Below, piece by piece: positions 51,501-62,520 of a stretch of DNA of 64,000 bases (the first letter of the stretch is position 1; each line of letters starts with the position of its first letter). A program made the position numbers and the translations under genes. Source of the stretch: Cristatella mucedo (Eukaryota > Bryozoa > Phylactolaemata > Cristatellidae); the NCBI GenBank assembly GCA_009760855.2, contig WPIO01000250.1, positions 1-64,000 on the forward strand. The letters are read 5' to 3'. The notes beneath the pieces are model-generated. The model was not told the DNA's origin. It made no database searches and saw only the letters and a program-made list of their open reading frames with translations.

Positions 51501-52149
51501 AGAGCCGACTGTAATTTCATTTCCAGCCGTCAAGACTCCTCGTTAGAAGAGTGCGACTTTTCTGTGGACCGGCTCAGGACTGTTTCCTTGAACATACGGC
51601 AAATGACTACCAAAGAGCAAGCAAGTTCTATTGCTGTGGGACTATGTAGCTTGAAAACGATAACAGAGGATGAAAAAAAAGCTATTACCGTAAGGAGTTT
51701 TTTTAAGTCACGCACATTTTTTTCTTAATGTAAATAATTCTGACTCAAAGCCGGCGTCATTGCTCACTTTAAGGTACTTTAGCAATCGCACTAACTTTAT
51801 ATTACCTCAATTAACATATTTATCGTCTGTTAATCGCAATTTCAGCAACTCGAACAACGAATTAGTTCGACTCGATGGGATTTAAATTTTTAAAATTTGT
51901 GGATACGAAACATTGCATCCGATGGTCATAGATATTGTTTTGCAAAATGCTCCGTTTTTATATGCGTTCAAGAAGCAATTAAAACTTTCAGGCGCAGATT
52001 AATTCTCTTTCTTTATCTGTTTATCAGTCAAAAAGCATGTCCACTTTGAGGTTCTCTCACTTACTTTTACCTTGGTTTGTCGTCTTGCAATTTGTCCTTT
52101 TCCTGTTTGACCTTTCACTAGATGGCACCAGTTGCTCAGCCCTGTCTAA
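48560..52149 (+). CDS. Candidate multi-exon host gene, family unknown
   Basis: Five plus-strand segments chain with consistent phases. Exon 1 (48560-48667, 0 to 0) has acceptor TTTTGTCCAG and donor ATG|GTATGT, and includes 'EEISQINEQLLITCTEL', likely helical. Exon 2 (50421-50468, 0 to 0) has acceptor CTTTCTTGTCTTTCAG and encodes 'LNVQLTKLPHVKKLLQ'. Exon 3 (50646-50707, 0 to 2) encodes 'ADFQKSFWLPDPFVIFSLYE'. Exon 4 (51527-51689, 2 to 0) has acceptor TTTCATTTCCAG and donor ACC|GTAAGG, and includes 'SVDRLRTVSLNIRQMTTKEQ'. Exon 5 (51992-52050, 0 to 2) encodes 'AQINSLSLSVYQSKSMSTL'. A last exon from 52122 would stop at TAA 52147-52149. Exons 2-3 loosely recall the first half of a C2 domain. Exon 4, at 54 open codons, is the most convincing. 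No family is recognised; 3' end and poly(A) site are not seen. Confidence 0.45.
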
Positions 52150-52671
52150 CTACTTCCGGTCAGGTAATTTTGCACGGCACTAACCTTATCTAGATTACAA
52201 TATCACAGAAAGGTGACCCATACTTTGTTTAAAACCGGTCTAGACTTATGTACTTCGTTACTTTCATTCACGCCAGGAAATATCCAGAATGCTTAGAGTT
52301 TACTTAAACTTAGGCACAAGACTTGGCTGTCGTGAAACTCACAACTGGCTTTTAAGTGTTATACTTCACTTTGCCTACCTTCCGTATCACCTAGTAAATT
52401 ATTTTATTGACTTTGCGGCTATATTTTTAATATTAATGAGCCTTTATTCTTTTAAATTAGTCTACCTATCGCAATTACTTCCTAATCAGGCGTCTCTCAT
52501 CAACCTGCAAGTCTAAGGGTACCATAAATACAATAGAGACTGCACCTTCAGGCTGTTTGCTTCTAAAGCCTTAAATTATCCACCGTACATGTGCAGAGAA
52601 ATGAAGAGAAAAAACTGAAGCGGACTAAGCCTAACGCTCTCCATCGTCAATGTGCAAAGATCTGAAGCTCA

Positions 52672-52862
52672 CCATAAGCTAATGGTAAGGAAACGGCCCT
52701 AAGGCGGTTGCTTTCATGACCTCGGTACCGAGGTCGTGGGTGCAATTTCTGTAGTGGGCGATCCTGTATCGCCACTGTAAGCGGTGGTGATAGCCGTAAA
52801 GGCTCTTCTGTCGCTATACAAAAGAGGCAGTTGAATCAGCTAAGATTTATTTATTTAGCCAT
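52672..52862 (+). mobile_element. SINE-1
   Basis: TGACCTCGGTACCGAGGTCG forms the characteristic hairpin. The B box is mutated (GGGTGCAATTT). The body GGTGATAGCCGTAAAGGCTC and the tail CTATACAAAAGAGGCAG match the other copies. Confidence 0.75.
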
Positions 52863-52959
52863 CAGGCAGCATTAACAGCAACACCAAAGTAGGAAAAGCT
52901 CAAACAACTTCTTGTAGATTATTGCTAACGCAAAAATAGTTTAGCCTATAAAAAGAATA

Positions 52960-53110
52960 ATTAATTTTATAGCACCCGAAGAAAGACTAAACTCTATTTA
53001 GGCACTTCACTTAAACTGCAGGTCTCAAGCCGACGACCTCGGTAATTATATGCATTCACCTTACCTCAGTCATCAAAGGCTAGCACCATAACCCCTGAGC
53101 CATCATCCAA
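52960..53110 (-). mobile_element. SINE-2-like element, decayed
   Basis: On the minus strand a tRNA-like head (TGGCTCAGGGGTTATGG, then TCGTCGGCTTGAGACC) is followed by a weak tail (GAAGTGCCTAAATAGAGTTT). Confidence 0.5.
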
Positions 53111-53689
53111 GGGACTCATTTAGAAGCTTACAGCAGCTCCAAGTATTATGCACTATGACTCACCGATCAGTTGACCGTTAGTCCAAGAGTGTGACTTAAG
53201 TAAGGTCCATCCTTTAAATAGCGGCCAGATCGTAAACTCCAGCATAATCTTGTACGTACAAACTCGTAAATTTCTTTGCTCGTGAGCATCGGCTTAAAGC
53301 AGCAGGTTCATAAGGGGCACCCATTTTAAACTCATCATAGTCAAGTGCACAATTCATGATTTAGGCTCAACTGTGAAGCTCATAGTTCTTATTCAACCTC
53401 GCGAATATCCTAAATTGATACACTAAAGAAATTGTCAACCCATTTATTGCTTATACCGTTAGCTCTGTTCGAGTGAGTCATCTTTGTGGTGCTGAAGCAA
53501 ACTACGGCTACAAAATTGAGGAGCTTCCCTGTCAGCCTCTCTCATTTGGCTGGGAACTGATTCAGAAGTTGTAGGTAAATACAAAATGTCTCCCTGTTAT
53601 TACTGTCCTGCTCCGGGCCGTTTATCGAAAAATCTCCCTAACCATTCTTGTGGTGTAATATGGTGCTTTGCAGTACAGTTCGTTTTATC
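53111..53689. other. Unassigned stretch
   Basis: No gene recognised. Confidence 0.35.
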
Positions 53690-54149
53690 CCACTCAAAGC
53701 CTAAGAAGGTTTCGGCAGGCAGTCCTTAGCTAATGTGATACACCTCATGGAGCAGAGAAAACAAGGAGCATGGCCGATTATCGAAGCAGTTTATTTATTA
53801 GGTAGTATTGGCATAGGAGCTCAGGACTGCTGAAATAGATGTGCCACAGCCAGCATCTGGTGATTGGAGGTGACTGCATGCGAATAATATAAGTGACTTC
53901 CTTAGTCTAGGACCTGTAGAGCCAAAGATTATGTTGCCAGCAATCTGCAAGTGCAGGAGTGAAAGAGCTTCTTTATTGTTCATAGATGAACTAACGGCAG
54001 GATGAGGCGGAACCAGTGAAGCACTTCAGCTGTCGCTGTCGGGAAGCACAAGTATATAAGTGTGTAGTTGTTTATTAACCTGAAGCCGTTAAAGCTTCTT
54101 CAGGGAACGAGACGTGGCTGAACGTCCGGGATCTGTAAACTAGCCTTAA

Positions 54150-54377
54150 TATAATTCATTTGTACAGCGCTCAAAGAGAACCCGATCACTATTCAGGCGA
54201 TTCACGGGTGCCTCGGGCCTCTAGCCCACGACCTCGGCCAGCTAGATCTTAATAATAATATTGTAATAATACTAATGCACTTGATTAAGCGCCCAAAGAG
54301 AACTCAATCTCTCTATGCGCTTTACGTTTGCCGGGGCGAGCACATTAACAACTAAACCAAACCAGCTCGGCGCCTTG
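54150..54377 (-). mobile_element. SINE-2 split by a LINE-A tail
   Basis: The head (CGAGCTGGTTTGGTTTAGT) and tail (GAATCGCCTGAATAGTGATC) lie on either side of a LINE-A tail at 54250-54333. Without that tail the two SINE parts join in the order seen at 20165-20312. Confidence 0.75.
54250..54333 (-). mobile_element. LINE-A tail nested in SINE-2
   Basis: CAAACGTAAAGCGCATAGAG, hairpin, and an ATTATT-rich end on the minus strand. It is only about 80 bases, the minimum LINE-A 3' unit seen here. Confidence 0.75.
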
Positions 54378-55140
54378 AAACAAAACGAATGGCCAGTTGC
54401 AGTGGCCCGTTGCTCTTTTTGTTAGCCTAGCCAAATTAGAGCTGCCAAATTCTAGCCTGGGATGGGCAATGTAAATTTGTTGAAGGGCCATAGTACATAC
54501 TGTCTAATCTTAGGTAGGAATCGGCCATGATGGCTATCTACCAACGCAATCTTCTTGACGGAACATTCAAAATATTGGCAGTTCTTAAAGAGAGAAGCAT
54601 TGCTTATTGTAAGAACAGAGTCTTGTAGTGCAGACACATACTTTTAGTTTCCTTTGAGTTGCAAATTGGTTTTATCGTCGTTTAGTGTGAGGAAGTTGGC
54701 TGACGTTTAGGATCAAATGTCTGCAAGCCAAGCTGCAATTGAGCCAGTAGCTGAAGGATATGTCAATGGTTCTGACGATAAAGACCGCTGAGTGGTAAAA
54801 TGTTAGCTGATCCCACTGCCCCGAATCATATTTTTTGAAGTTTACTACAAATAGAGAGCAGCAAAAGAGCATGAAAGGGCCTTTGTGGGGCTCCACAGAT
54901 AGGTTGATTGGTAGATAGGAATCGACAACTGTACGACATTGAACGATACTAATAGATATGAGCTCCGTCTGTGCCTTGATTGCTAGATGCATGCTGTCAG
55001 TCGTATAACCCGGATTTTGTGATCAATAGTGTCAAACGCGGCAGAGAAATCTAGCTTGTTCAGGTAAATGACATTCTGGTTACACGAAGGAGAGCAGTTT
55101 CAATAGTGCAGTGTCGCAGCTTGAGGTCTGAAGGAAGTTC

Positions 55141-55398
55141 CACATTTTCTACCTATTCCAATTATTTCGATTTTGTGCCTCTGCGACCTAATGGCAGTTA
55201 AGGTTTTCCAAACCGACCAACATGTTCCCTTTGTGAGATTTGCAAATGACTTGAAAGACGTTTAGTAATCTTAAAGTCATATACACATAATATTATTATT
55301 ATTACTAACCCATAACCACAAACCCAGTGTCCATCTCTGCATCTTGCTTGCAATCACATAACAGGGAAACCTAATGTGGTAGCAGTGCTTAACGGTGA
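55141..55398. other. Unassigned spacer
   Basis: No gene; a short (ATT)-rich run at 55290-55305. Confidence 0.35.
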
Positions 55399-55752
55399 AA
55401 AGACAGTTGGCGACAGAAGCTTTAGCTCAGCAGGTCTTAGACTGTGGAACTCGCTTCCACAATTCTTACGCAACGACATATACTCCCCAACTGCCGGCTA
55501 TGGAACATCTTTTTCAGCGGTCCTGAACGGCAACTTCTATGCTACTCACTACCTCAACTGCTCTCCTAACTCTGCTATGCTTGCCACTTTCTCTTTGTTG
55601 CGTGAGACGAAGTCTGTTGGGTACCGAATGCGTACCGAAAGCCGCTAAGGCTGTGAGTGCGCTATGCAAAACTCTCCTGCGTAATGCCCACATGGTCTTT
55701 ATGACTTTGTGGAGTTACTGACGGAGATACATTACATTACATTACATTACCA
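55399..55752 (+). mobile_element. LINE-B, short 5'-truncated copy
   Basis: Starts at AAGACAGTTGGCGACAGAAG and encodes the last ~80 codons ('WNSLPQFLRNDIYSPTAGY' onward, stop at 55646). The 3' UTR and an (ACATT)n tail follow (55733-55752). The frame is intact, so the copy is fairly young. Confidence 0.9.
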
Positions 55753-56618
55753 TTCATCACAGTAAGGTGTCAGCTAGATTAGATATCAAGTCGTGGGTTC
55801 TCCTTGCTAACGGTAAGGGAGGAGATTTTTTTAAATACATTGCTATTGCCTCAGAGACTTTGTGGAAGCCTGCACGGGATTTGGGAGTTCCGGGTTAGCG
55901 ATTATCTGTCAGTAACCGAACTCAAATCCGGAAGGAACAATAATAAGACTGGCTATATTCAGTTATGCATGCCGAAATGGAACTTTATCCATACCCATAC
56001 TTCCTTTTCAGCTATTGCGTAGTGCCTACAAGAGATTTGATTCCATTGGCCTAATATATTTATCTGTATTATAACCCAATTAATTGTCTGTATTCTAGGT
56101 ATCGTCAACCAAAGCTTTGATGGCAGACAAGCTAATGGAAACGATGCACACAAAAGGGCCTACAAATGCTGTAAGAAATGTCGAAACGCGACGGTATTGA
56201 GGCTTTAGATGTAGCCGCAGAGCTATGCAGCAGGGAAAATTGCCGAAACCCTATTCATTCTCGGGAGAATGAATAGGGTTTAACTGAGGGTAGAACTGAG
56301 AGAAACTGATCAACTCAGAGAGGATGTACAGCAAGCCCTCGGAGCTAGCAAGACTCAGGCAAATGACCATGAAATGTGGATTTAGTCACAATCCACTAAA
56401 GTGTCATCCAGTAGTTGGCTTGCTGTTTGAAATACACCGTAAATGTACAGTCATGCTTGATTAGTGAGCTTGTCCTCCCTGTGCTAAAGAGGGGCCTCCG
56501 GCGACTCCTAGAGTGGTGTGGACCTTTACTTGATTTCTCCGTAATACCTCCGGGTATTCCGCTGCTATCTTCGCTGTGACTATTTATGAGCTGTTCTCGG
56601 ATATGCTACACAAAATAG

Positions 56619-57895
56619 GACCTGCTTCGCATAAGATGCGATGTTGCCATTAGTCGATACCTACCGGCAGGCCTTCTCCGGCGGGTCAGTGAGAACCTAC
56701 CTGGATCCTGCGTTCGCCCCATCAACAGCTCGGCTATCAAACCTACGACTCGTAAGTTTAAAGCGCTAAATAGTACTTGTTGCGGTAGTAGCCCACCCGC
56801 TGTAGCTCAGCAAGTTGTGAAACGTCGTCACACGGCCGTTACCAAGGTCCAATGCAAATTCGAAGTGCCATCTTCCGCCGGGCCGGACCCAAACGGAGGA
56901 GACTACGAGCCACTTCATCGCCGTCACCCTGTTGTTGGACAACCTCTTAAATTCCGCCTACTAAATGTCCGCTCCCTAAAAACCAAGGGGTTACTTATCC
57001 GCGATCAGGTGGTCCAGGAGAAGCTAGATGAATTTCTGCTTACCCAAACCTGGATGACGCCTTGTTCCAGTAGCTGTTTTCCCGAGACCACCCCACCCGG
57101 GTTCTCATTCTATCAGTCCATTCATTCTGACAAGGTTGGTGGCGGGGTTGCAATTGTTGTTCGCGAATCGTTTGGCTATAAAATGTGCAGTTTCTCGCAT
57201 GGGTCATCGTTTGAATCGGTTGCTATCAGGTCGTCATCAAAGACAATGCCTCTCACCGTTGTGATATACCGGCCTCCTTCTGGCTGTCTAAACTTGTTGA
57301 GTTTTCAGAGTTCCTCGCTAAAATATTTGTGTGTGACAGGCCGCTACTGATTGTAGGAGACTTCAATATTCACGTTGACAACCCTAGCAACAGCCAGGTC
57401 TGCTCATTTCTTGACTGTCTGGAGAATCTTGGTTTGGCCCAACACGTTAATCATAGCACCCACATCGGTGGGCACATTCTAGATCTCGTGATCACTAAGG
57501 ATGTCCTCCCCACTGACTTTGTAGTGTGCCCACTGACCCTCTCAGATCATTGCTCGGTCTCGTTTACTGTTTCTGCTCTCTCGTACGTGCAGGGTAATGT
57601 CGAATTTGCCAAACGACGTAACTTACAAACCATTGACTTGGACAAGTTTTTGAAATCTGTTTGTGATGCAGGCCTTCTTGATCTGCATTCAGACTCGACC
57701 GGCAGCCTCGATACCCTCACTGATGCGATGAACATGACACTCAGGAGTGCTCTTGACAAGCATGCTCCCGTTCGCTCTATCCGTGTTCAAAGTCGTCGAG
57801 ATTGCTTTCAATTTACAAAAAATTCCTTAAGATGCGCCGTCTTAAGCGCAGGCTGGAACGTCGTTTCAAGAAATCAGGGTCTGAGGCAGACCTAG
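56619..57895 (+). pseudogene. LINE-B apurinic-type endonuclease region, frameshifted
   Basis: The first frame (56619-57350) reads 'FRLLNVRSLKTKGLLIRDQV', 'LLTQTWMTP', 'GGGVAIVVRESF', 'VVIYRPPSG'. After a frameshift near 57285 the second frame reads 'PLLIVGDFNIHVDN', 'GGHILDLVITKD' and 'LTLSDHCSVSF'. These are the ordered motifs of the LINE endonuclease that nicks target DNA. The usual catalytic Glu of the ETW motif is Gln here (TQTW), so activity is doubtful. A second frame change near 57810 leads into the RT. Confidence 0.88.
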
Positions 57896-59871
57896 TCAAT
57901 TTTAAAGACTTCCTTCGAGTTTACACACGAAAGCTTAAAAAAGCCAGGGCTTCTTTTTTCATTAGAAAACTGAATTCCTGCCAGCCGGACACTAAACAGA
58001 TTTATAAGACAGTAAACCATTTACTGGCCAATGCTGTCAGGTCTGACTCCCCAGATATTAAGGGCTCAGCCGAAAAGTTTTCAGCCTTCTCTACTGAAAC
58101 AATTGTGCACATTCATGCCTCCGTTAAGCCCCCTCCGACCAAAGCAATCGCCGTTCCTCAACCTGTGACATTTCCTAAAAGGTCCTCTGATGTTTCTGCC
58201 TGTGATGTGGCTGCCTTAATAAGGTCTAGCAAAAAGAGCTCGTCTCCTGAAGACCCTATACCTTCATCTCTGTGGTCTTCACTCGCAGACCAACTTAGCC
58301 CTGCCATAACCAAGATTTTTAATGTTTCTTTGGGAAAAGGGGTCGTCCCCAAGTCCTTCAAAGCGGCAATCGTTAGAACTATTCTTAAAAAGCCTGGATT
58401 AGACACAGAGGTCCTAGCAAACTATCGTCCAGTTTCCCTTCTTTCGTTCTTATCAAAGATTCTTGAAAAAATTGTTGCTAAGCAGCTAGTTGAACATGTT
58501 AAAAATAATGGAATGTCAGAAACATTTCAATCAGGTTTCAAGAGGCAGCACTCTACTGAAACTGCCCTCCTTCGTGTTAACAATGACATTCTACGTGGCA
58601 ACGACGACGGGAATGTCACTTCCCTAGCTCTGCTAAATCTGTCTGCTGCATTCAACACCATCAATCACGAAGTTCTGCTTGAACGATTGAGAACAACGAT
58701 CGGTCTGGCTGACGAAGAACTGGCGTGGTTTAAATCGTACTTGTCTGATCGTGTTCAATCCGTGTCGTGTGGGGGTCAGGTCTCAGACATGAGAAGGGTC
58801 ACCTGTGGAGTCCCTCAAGGGTCTGTACTTGGTCCCTTGCTGTTCTCTGTTTTTACGCAACCTCTGGGAAAAGTGATTAAGACCCATGGAATAGGATATC
58901 ACTTCTATGCTGACGATACTCAGTTGTATTTGTCATTTAAACCGTCGGAATCTGCTGCAGCAACTGAGAAACTGAATGCTTGCCTTGCCGATATTCGATC
59001 CTGGATGTCGGAAAACTTCCTGAAATTAAATGACGATAAAACCGAACTGCTTCTCATAGGACACCCTAAGCGTGTTGCTGGGTTAAAAGGCTTTGCTGTT
59101 CTAATATGTGATGCCATTGTGCGACCTTCACCACGTGCTCGTAATCTAGGTGTCATGTTCGACAGCTGCCTCAATTTCAAAAGCTTCATTCAGAAGACTG
59201 CCTCTACAGCTAGCCATCACATCCGAGCCCTATCCAAGATTAGAAGCTGTCTCCCACAGTGGCTTGTAAAAAATTTAACTAGCTCTTTAGTTCTGTCTTG
59301 GCTTGATTATTGTCATTCCCTTTTAGCTAGGCTACCAAAGAAAGCTATAATGCCAATACAGCTGACTATGAATACGGCTGCAGGGCTGGTCTTCAAGTCC
59401 CAGCGGTTTGAGCACGTGTTACCTTTGCTGGAAGAGCTAGGATGGTTGCCGGTTGAGCAAAGGATACGGAGCAAAGTTCTTACGCTGACCCACAAGGCCC
59501 GCCACGGCTTGGCTCTTTCATACCTAGCTGAACTGCTGCATCAGTTTCAGCCTGTTCGCGCCCTCAGGTCCTGTGTGGACAATAAATTAGCTGTCCCATT
59601 CCTCCGCTTAAAGACAGTCGGCGACAGAAGCTTTAGCTCTGCAGGTCCTAGACTGTGGAACTCGCTTCCACAATTCCTACGCAACGACATCTACTCTCCA
59701 ACTGCCGACAATGGCACATCTTTTTCAGCGGTCCTGAGCTGCTACTTCTATGCTACTCACTACCTCAACTCCTCTCCTAACTCTGCTATGCTTCCCACTT
59801 TCCCTTTGTTCCCTGAGACGCAGTCTGTTGGCTACCGAATGCGTATCGAAAGCCGCTTAAGCTGCGAGTGA
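57802..59871 (+). CDS. LINE-B reverse transcriptase (L2/CR1-type), probably inactive
   Basis: A 689-residue frame. A basic helical linker comes first, then RT: 'YRPVSLLSFLSKILEKIVAK' (about residues 210), 'FQSGFKRQHSTETALLRV', motif A 'LNLSAAFNTINHE', 'CGVPQGSVLGPLLFSVFTQP', 'HFYADDTQLYLSF' (catalytic Asp pair kept), 'FLKLNDDKTELLLIG', then 'ARNLGVMFDS' and the long C-terminal region to 'RIESRLSCE'. Motif A has Asn where the catalytic Asp and two further Asp normally stand, so polymerase activity is probably lost despite the long frame. LINE RTs copy the element RNA at the nicked target. Confidence 0.9.
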   Translation: MLSIYKKFLKMRRLKRRLERRFKKSGSEADLVNFKDFLRVYTRKLKKARASFFIRKLNSCQPDTKQIYKTVNHLLANAVRSDSPDIKGSAEKFSAFSTETIVHIHASVKPPPTKAIAVPQPVTFPKRSSDVSACDVAALIRSSKKSSSPEDPIPSSLWSSLADQLSPAITKIFNVSLGKGVVPKSFKAAIVRTILKKPGLDTEVLANYRPVSLLSFLSKILEKIVAKQLVEHVKNNGMSETFQSGFKRQHSTETALLRVNNDILRGNDDGNVTSLALLNLSAAFNTINHEVLLERLRTTIGLADEELAWFKSYLSDRVQSVSCGGQVSDMRRVTCGVPQGSVLGPLLFSVFTQPLGKVIKTHGIGYHFYADDTQLYLSFKPSESAAATEKLNACLADIRSWMSENFLKLNDDKTELLLIGHPKRVAGLKGFAVLICDAIVRPSPRARNLGVMFDSCLNFKSFIQKTASTASHHIRALSKIRSCLPQWLVKNLTSSLVLSWLDYCHSLLARLPKKAIMPIQLTMNTAAGLVFKSQRFEHVLPLLEELGWLPVEQRIRSKVLTLTHKARHGLALSYLAELLHQFQPVRALRSCVDNKLAVPFLRLKTVGDRSFSSAGPRLWNSLPQFLRNDIYSPTADNGTSFSAVLSCYFYATHYLNSSPNSAMLPTFPLFPETQSVGYRMRIESRLSCE

Positions 59872-59987
59872 GCTATACAAAACTCTCCTGTGTAACACCC
59901 ACATGGTCTTTATGACTTTGTGGAGGTACTGACGGAGATAAATTGCATTACATTACAGTACATTACATTACATTACATTACATCACA
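59872..59987 (+). repeat. LINE-B 3' UTR and (ACATT)n tail
   Basis: GCTATACAAAACTCTCCTG, ATGGTCTTTATGACTTTGTG, CTGACGGAGATA, then ACATT units to about 59985. The same end closes all other LINE-B copies and, with changes, repeat C. Confidence 0.9.
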
Positions 59988-61395
59988 TTTTTTCATAGAC
60001 GCCGTCCATTGCACACCATATTTGTTTTAATGCCATCGCATGACGTCACGTGTGGGTACAACTCCCACAATTGCATTTACTAATTCAGATGTTGTAGGAA
60101 CGCAATATTAAGACTGGCTATATTTAGTTATGCATGCCGAAATGGAACTTTATCAATACCCATGCTTCCTTTTCAGCTATTGCGTAGTGCCTACAAGAGA
60201 TTTGGTTCCGTTAGCCTAATATATTTATCTGTATTATAAATCAATTAATTGTCTGTATTCTAGGTATCGTCAAGCAAAGCTTTAATGGCAGCCAAGCTAC
60301 TGGAAACGATCCCCACAAAAGGGCCTACAAATGCTGTAAGAAATCTCGAAACGCGACGGTATTGAGGCTTTAGATGTAGCCGCAGAGCTATGCGGCAAGG
60401 AAAATTGCCGAAACCCTATTCATTCTCGGGAGAATGAATAGGATTTAACTGAGGGTGGAACTGAGAGAAATTGATCAACTCAGAGAGGATGTACAGCAAA
60501 CCCTCTGAGCTAGCAAGACTCAGAAAAATGACCATGAAATGTGGATGGAGTCACAATCCACTAAAGTGTCATCCACTAGTTGGCTCGATGTTTGAAATAC
60601 ACCGTAAATGTACAGTCATGCTTGATTATAGTGAGCTTTTATAGACGCCGTCCATTGTACACTGTATTCGTTTTAATGCCATCGCATGACGTCACGTGTG
60701 GGTACAACTCCCACAATTGCATTTACTCATTCAGATGTTGTAGCAACGCAATAATAAGACTGGCTATATTCAGTTATGCATGCCGAAATGGAACTTTATC
60801 AATACCCATGCTTCCTTTTCAGCTATTGCGTAGTGCCTACAAGAGATTTGGTTCCGTTAGCCTAATATATTTATCTGTATTATAACCCAATTAATTGTCT
60901 GTATTCTAGGTATCGTCAAGCAAAGCTTTGATGGCAGCCAAGCTACTGGAAACGATCCCCACAAAAGGGCCTACAAATGCTGTAAGAAATGTCGAAACGC
61001 GACGGTATTGAGGCTTTAGATGTAGCCGCAGAGCTATGCAGCAGGGAAAATTGCCGAAACCCTATTCATTCTCGGGAGAATGAATAGGGTTTAACTGAGG
61101 GTAGAACTGAGAGAAACTGATCAACTCAGAGAGGATGTACAGCAAGCCCTCGGAGCTAGCAAGACTCAGGCAAATGACCATGAAATGTGGATTTGGTCAC
61201 AATCCACTAAAGTGTCACCCAGTAGTTGGCTTGATGTTTGAAATACACCGTAAATGTACAGTCATGCTTGATTATAGTGAGCTTTTATAGACGCCATCCA
61301 TTGTAAACGGTATTTGTTCTAATGCCATCGCATGACATCACGTGTGGGTATAACTTCCACAATTGCATTTACTCATTCAGATGTTGTAGGAACAC

Positions 61396-62089
61396 ATACT
61401 TCCCCATCGGCTTTACGTCTAGTTCTAGCACTTTGTGATTATTCTAGGGAATTTTGAAGAATTACTTGGACATTGTAGAATTGATTCTACAGCTGCATTA
61501 TTAGTTGATCAGTTTAATATACCAGTAGACTCTTTTTGACAGTTAACTTTCCTAACTTTAAGAAACGGTTTTCTTTCGATCGATAAGCAATGATTCTAAT
61601 TCATCCGGAACAATGTTAAACATGGAGTTAAGAATGAAAATTTAATGCGGAGCTGTGAATAAATTCGTAACTGTCGCAGACATCAGCGAGTAAAATAAAT
61701 AACAGAAAAGTAAACTCGGCGTCACATTTCAGACGAGATACGACAGCAGAATTTACTCCAATTTCTAAAACAGCAAACGACGCAAGAAACTAAGAACTTT
61801 AGCACGTTCGTATCTCACAGAACAGACAATTTTCATCCACACCTTTAGAAACGTCTGCATGTTTGTTATTACGCTTTCGATAAGAATAGTGCTTACAATC
61901 ATTAATGTGATGCAATTAAATTTTAGTGTCGGTATATCTTAGCATCAAATACATCAGAAGTTAAAAGCTAATTTGATAATAATAACACAGTATAGCACAT
62001 CGAATAATTGAAAATCGTTCTAGGCAATTTAAGAATGTTTTAGAGAAAAAATTACCATAGGATCATGGTTATAGTCGCAACACCATCAG
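61396..62089. other. Unassigned AT-rich stretch
   Basis: No gene or repeat recognised. Confidence 0.35.
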
Positions 62090-62520
62090 TCACCACATCG
62101 TCAGATGCCATATGTACAGGGTCGACAAGCAGACATGGTCAGTAGCAGCAGGCACAGTGTCACCAATCACAAGCTCACAGGGACCAACTAAATACTTACG
62201 TTTTAAATAGGGTTTAAAGCATAGAAATTTTCTTCATGCAGGGGATGTCGTTATCTCAGTCAGGAGTATGTTCCAGGATTTGGTAGCATAGGAGCTAAAG
62301 ACAAAACGAGGTTTTGAGGTTCGTACGAAGTAGTGATATACGAATTGAGTCGGATCAAAAAGCGCTACGACGCTTGGCCTAGTGGGGGAATAGTTCGGAT
62401 AGATGCTCTGAAGCCAGAGAATAGGAGAACCTAAAAGTAAGTGACAATACATTGAAGGTGATTTGCTACTTGATTAGAAGCCAGTGCAGGTCGGCAAGAA
62501 GTGGCTTTATGAGGCAATTG
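62090..62520 (-). pseudogene. Old LINE-A fragment
   Basis: The minus strand reads 'ILWLQSIYPNYSPTRPSVV', then 'FVFSSYATKSWNILLTEI', a decayed version of 'LHSMAPAYLSDILP...AFSSYAPKAWNSLP', and an early 3' UTR. The hairpin is missing. Confidence 0.7.

Larger units (their letters stand above)
53690..55140 (-). pseudogene. Old LINE-B/L2-type RT copy, interrupted by a SINE-2
   Basis: On the minus strand, motif A is still readable near 55060-55020 (ISLPR.. for 'LDLSAAFDTIDHK', from TCTGCCGCGTTTGACACTAT). 'NDDKTN' lies near 54685. The C-terminal region and 3' UTR run down to 53690. Many stops. It is interrupted at 54150-54377 by a SINE-2. Confidence 0.7.
56472..59987 (+). mobile_element. LINE-B, near full-length, inserted in the satellite
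   Basis: The 5' end is fixed by the satellite break after GTGAGCTT, the 3' end by return of the satellite at TTTTTTCATAGACGCC. In order: a leader with stops up to 56618, an endonuclease region, a reverse transcriptase, a 3' UTR (59872 on) and an (ACATT)n tail. No separate ORF1 was recognised. Short T-run homology at both ends fits target-primed insertion. Confidence 0.9.
55932..61395 (+). repeat. Tandem satellite, three ~646-bp units, first split by a LINE
   Basis: Units begin at about 55945, 60110 and 60756 (AAGACTGGCTATATTCAGTT). Removing the LINE-B at 56472-59987 makes unit 1 about 650 bases, in phase with the others. Each unit holds a palindrome with 17-bp arms, AAACCCTATTCATTCTC and its reverse complement around GG (56246-56281; 60411-60446 with one mismatch; 61057-61092), and a TGACGTCACGTG-like site. 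No coding frame is shared. Confidence 0.92.

Noticed and set aside
58641-58680. Deaminase-type hypermutation of LINE-B
   Set aside because: Two of the three motif A changes fit ordinary CpG decay, and there is no sign of dense G-to-A change along the rest of the frame.
55932-61395. CRISPR-like array
   Set aside because: Only three long units (about 646 bp) with no short repeat/spacer pattern, in a eukaryotic context.
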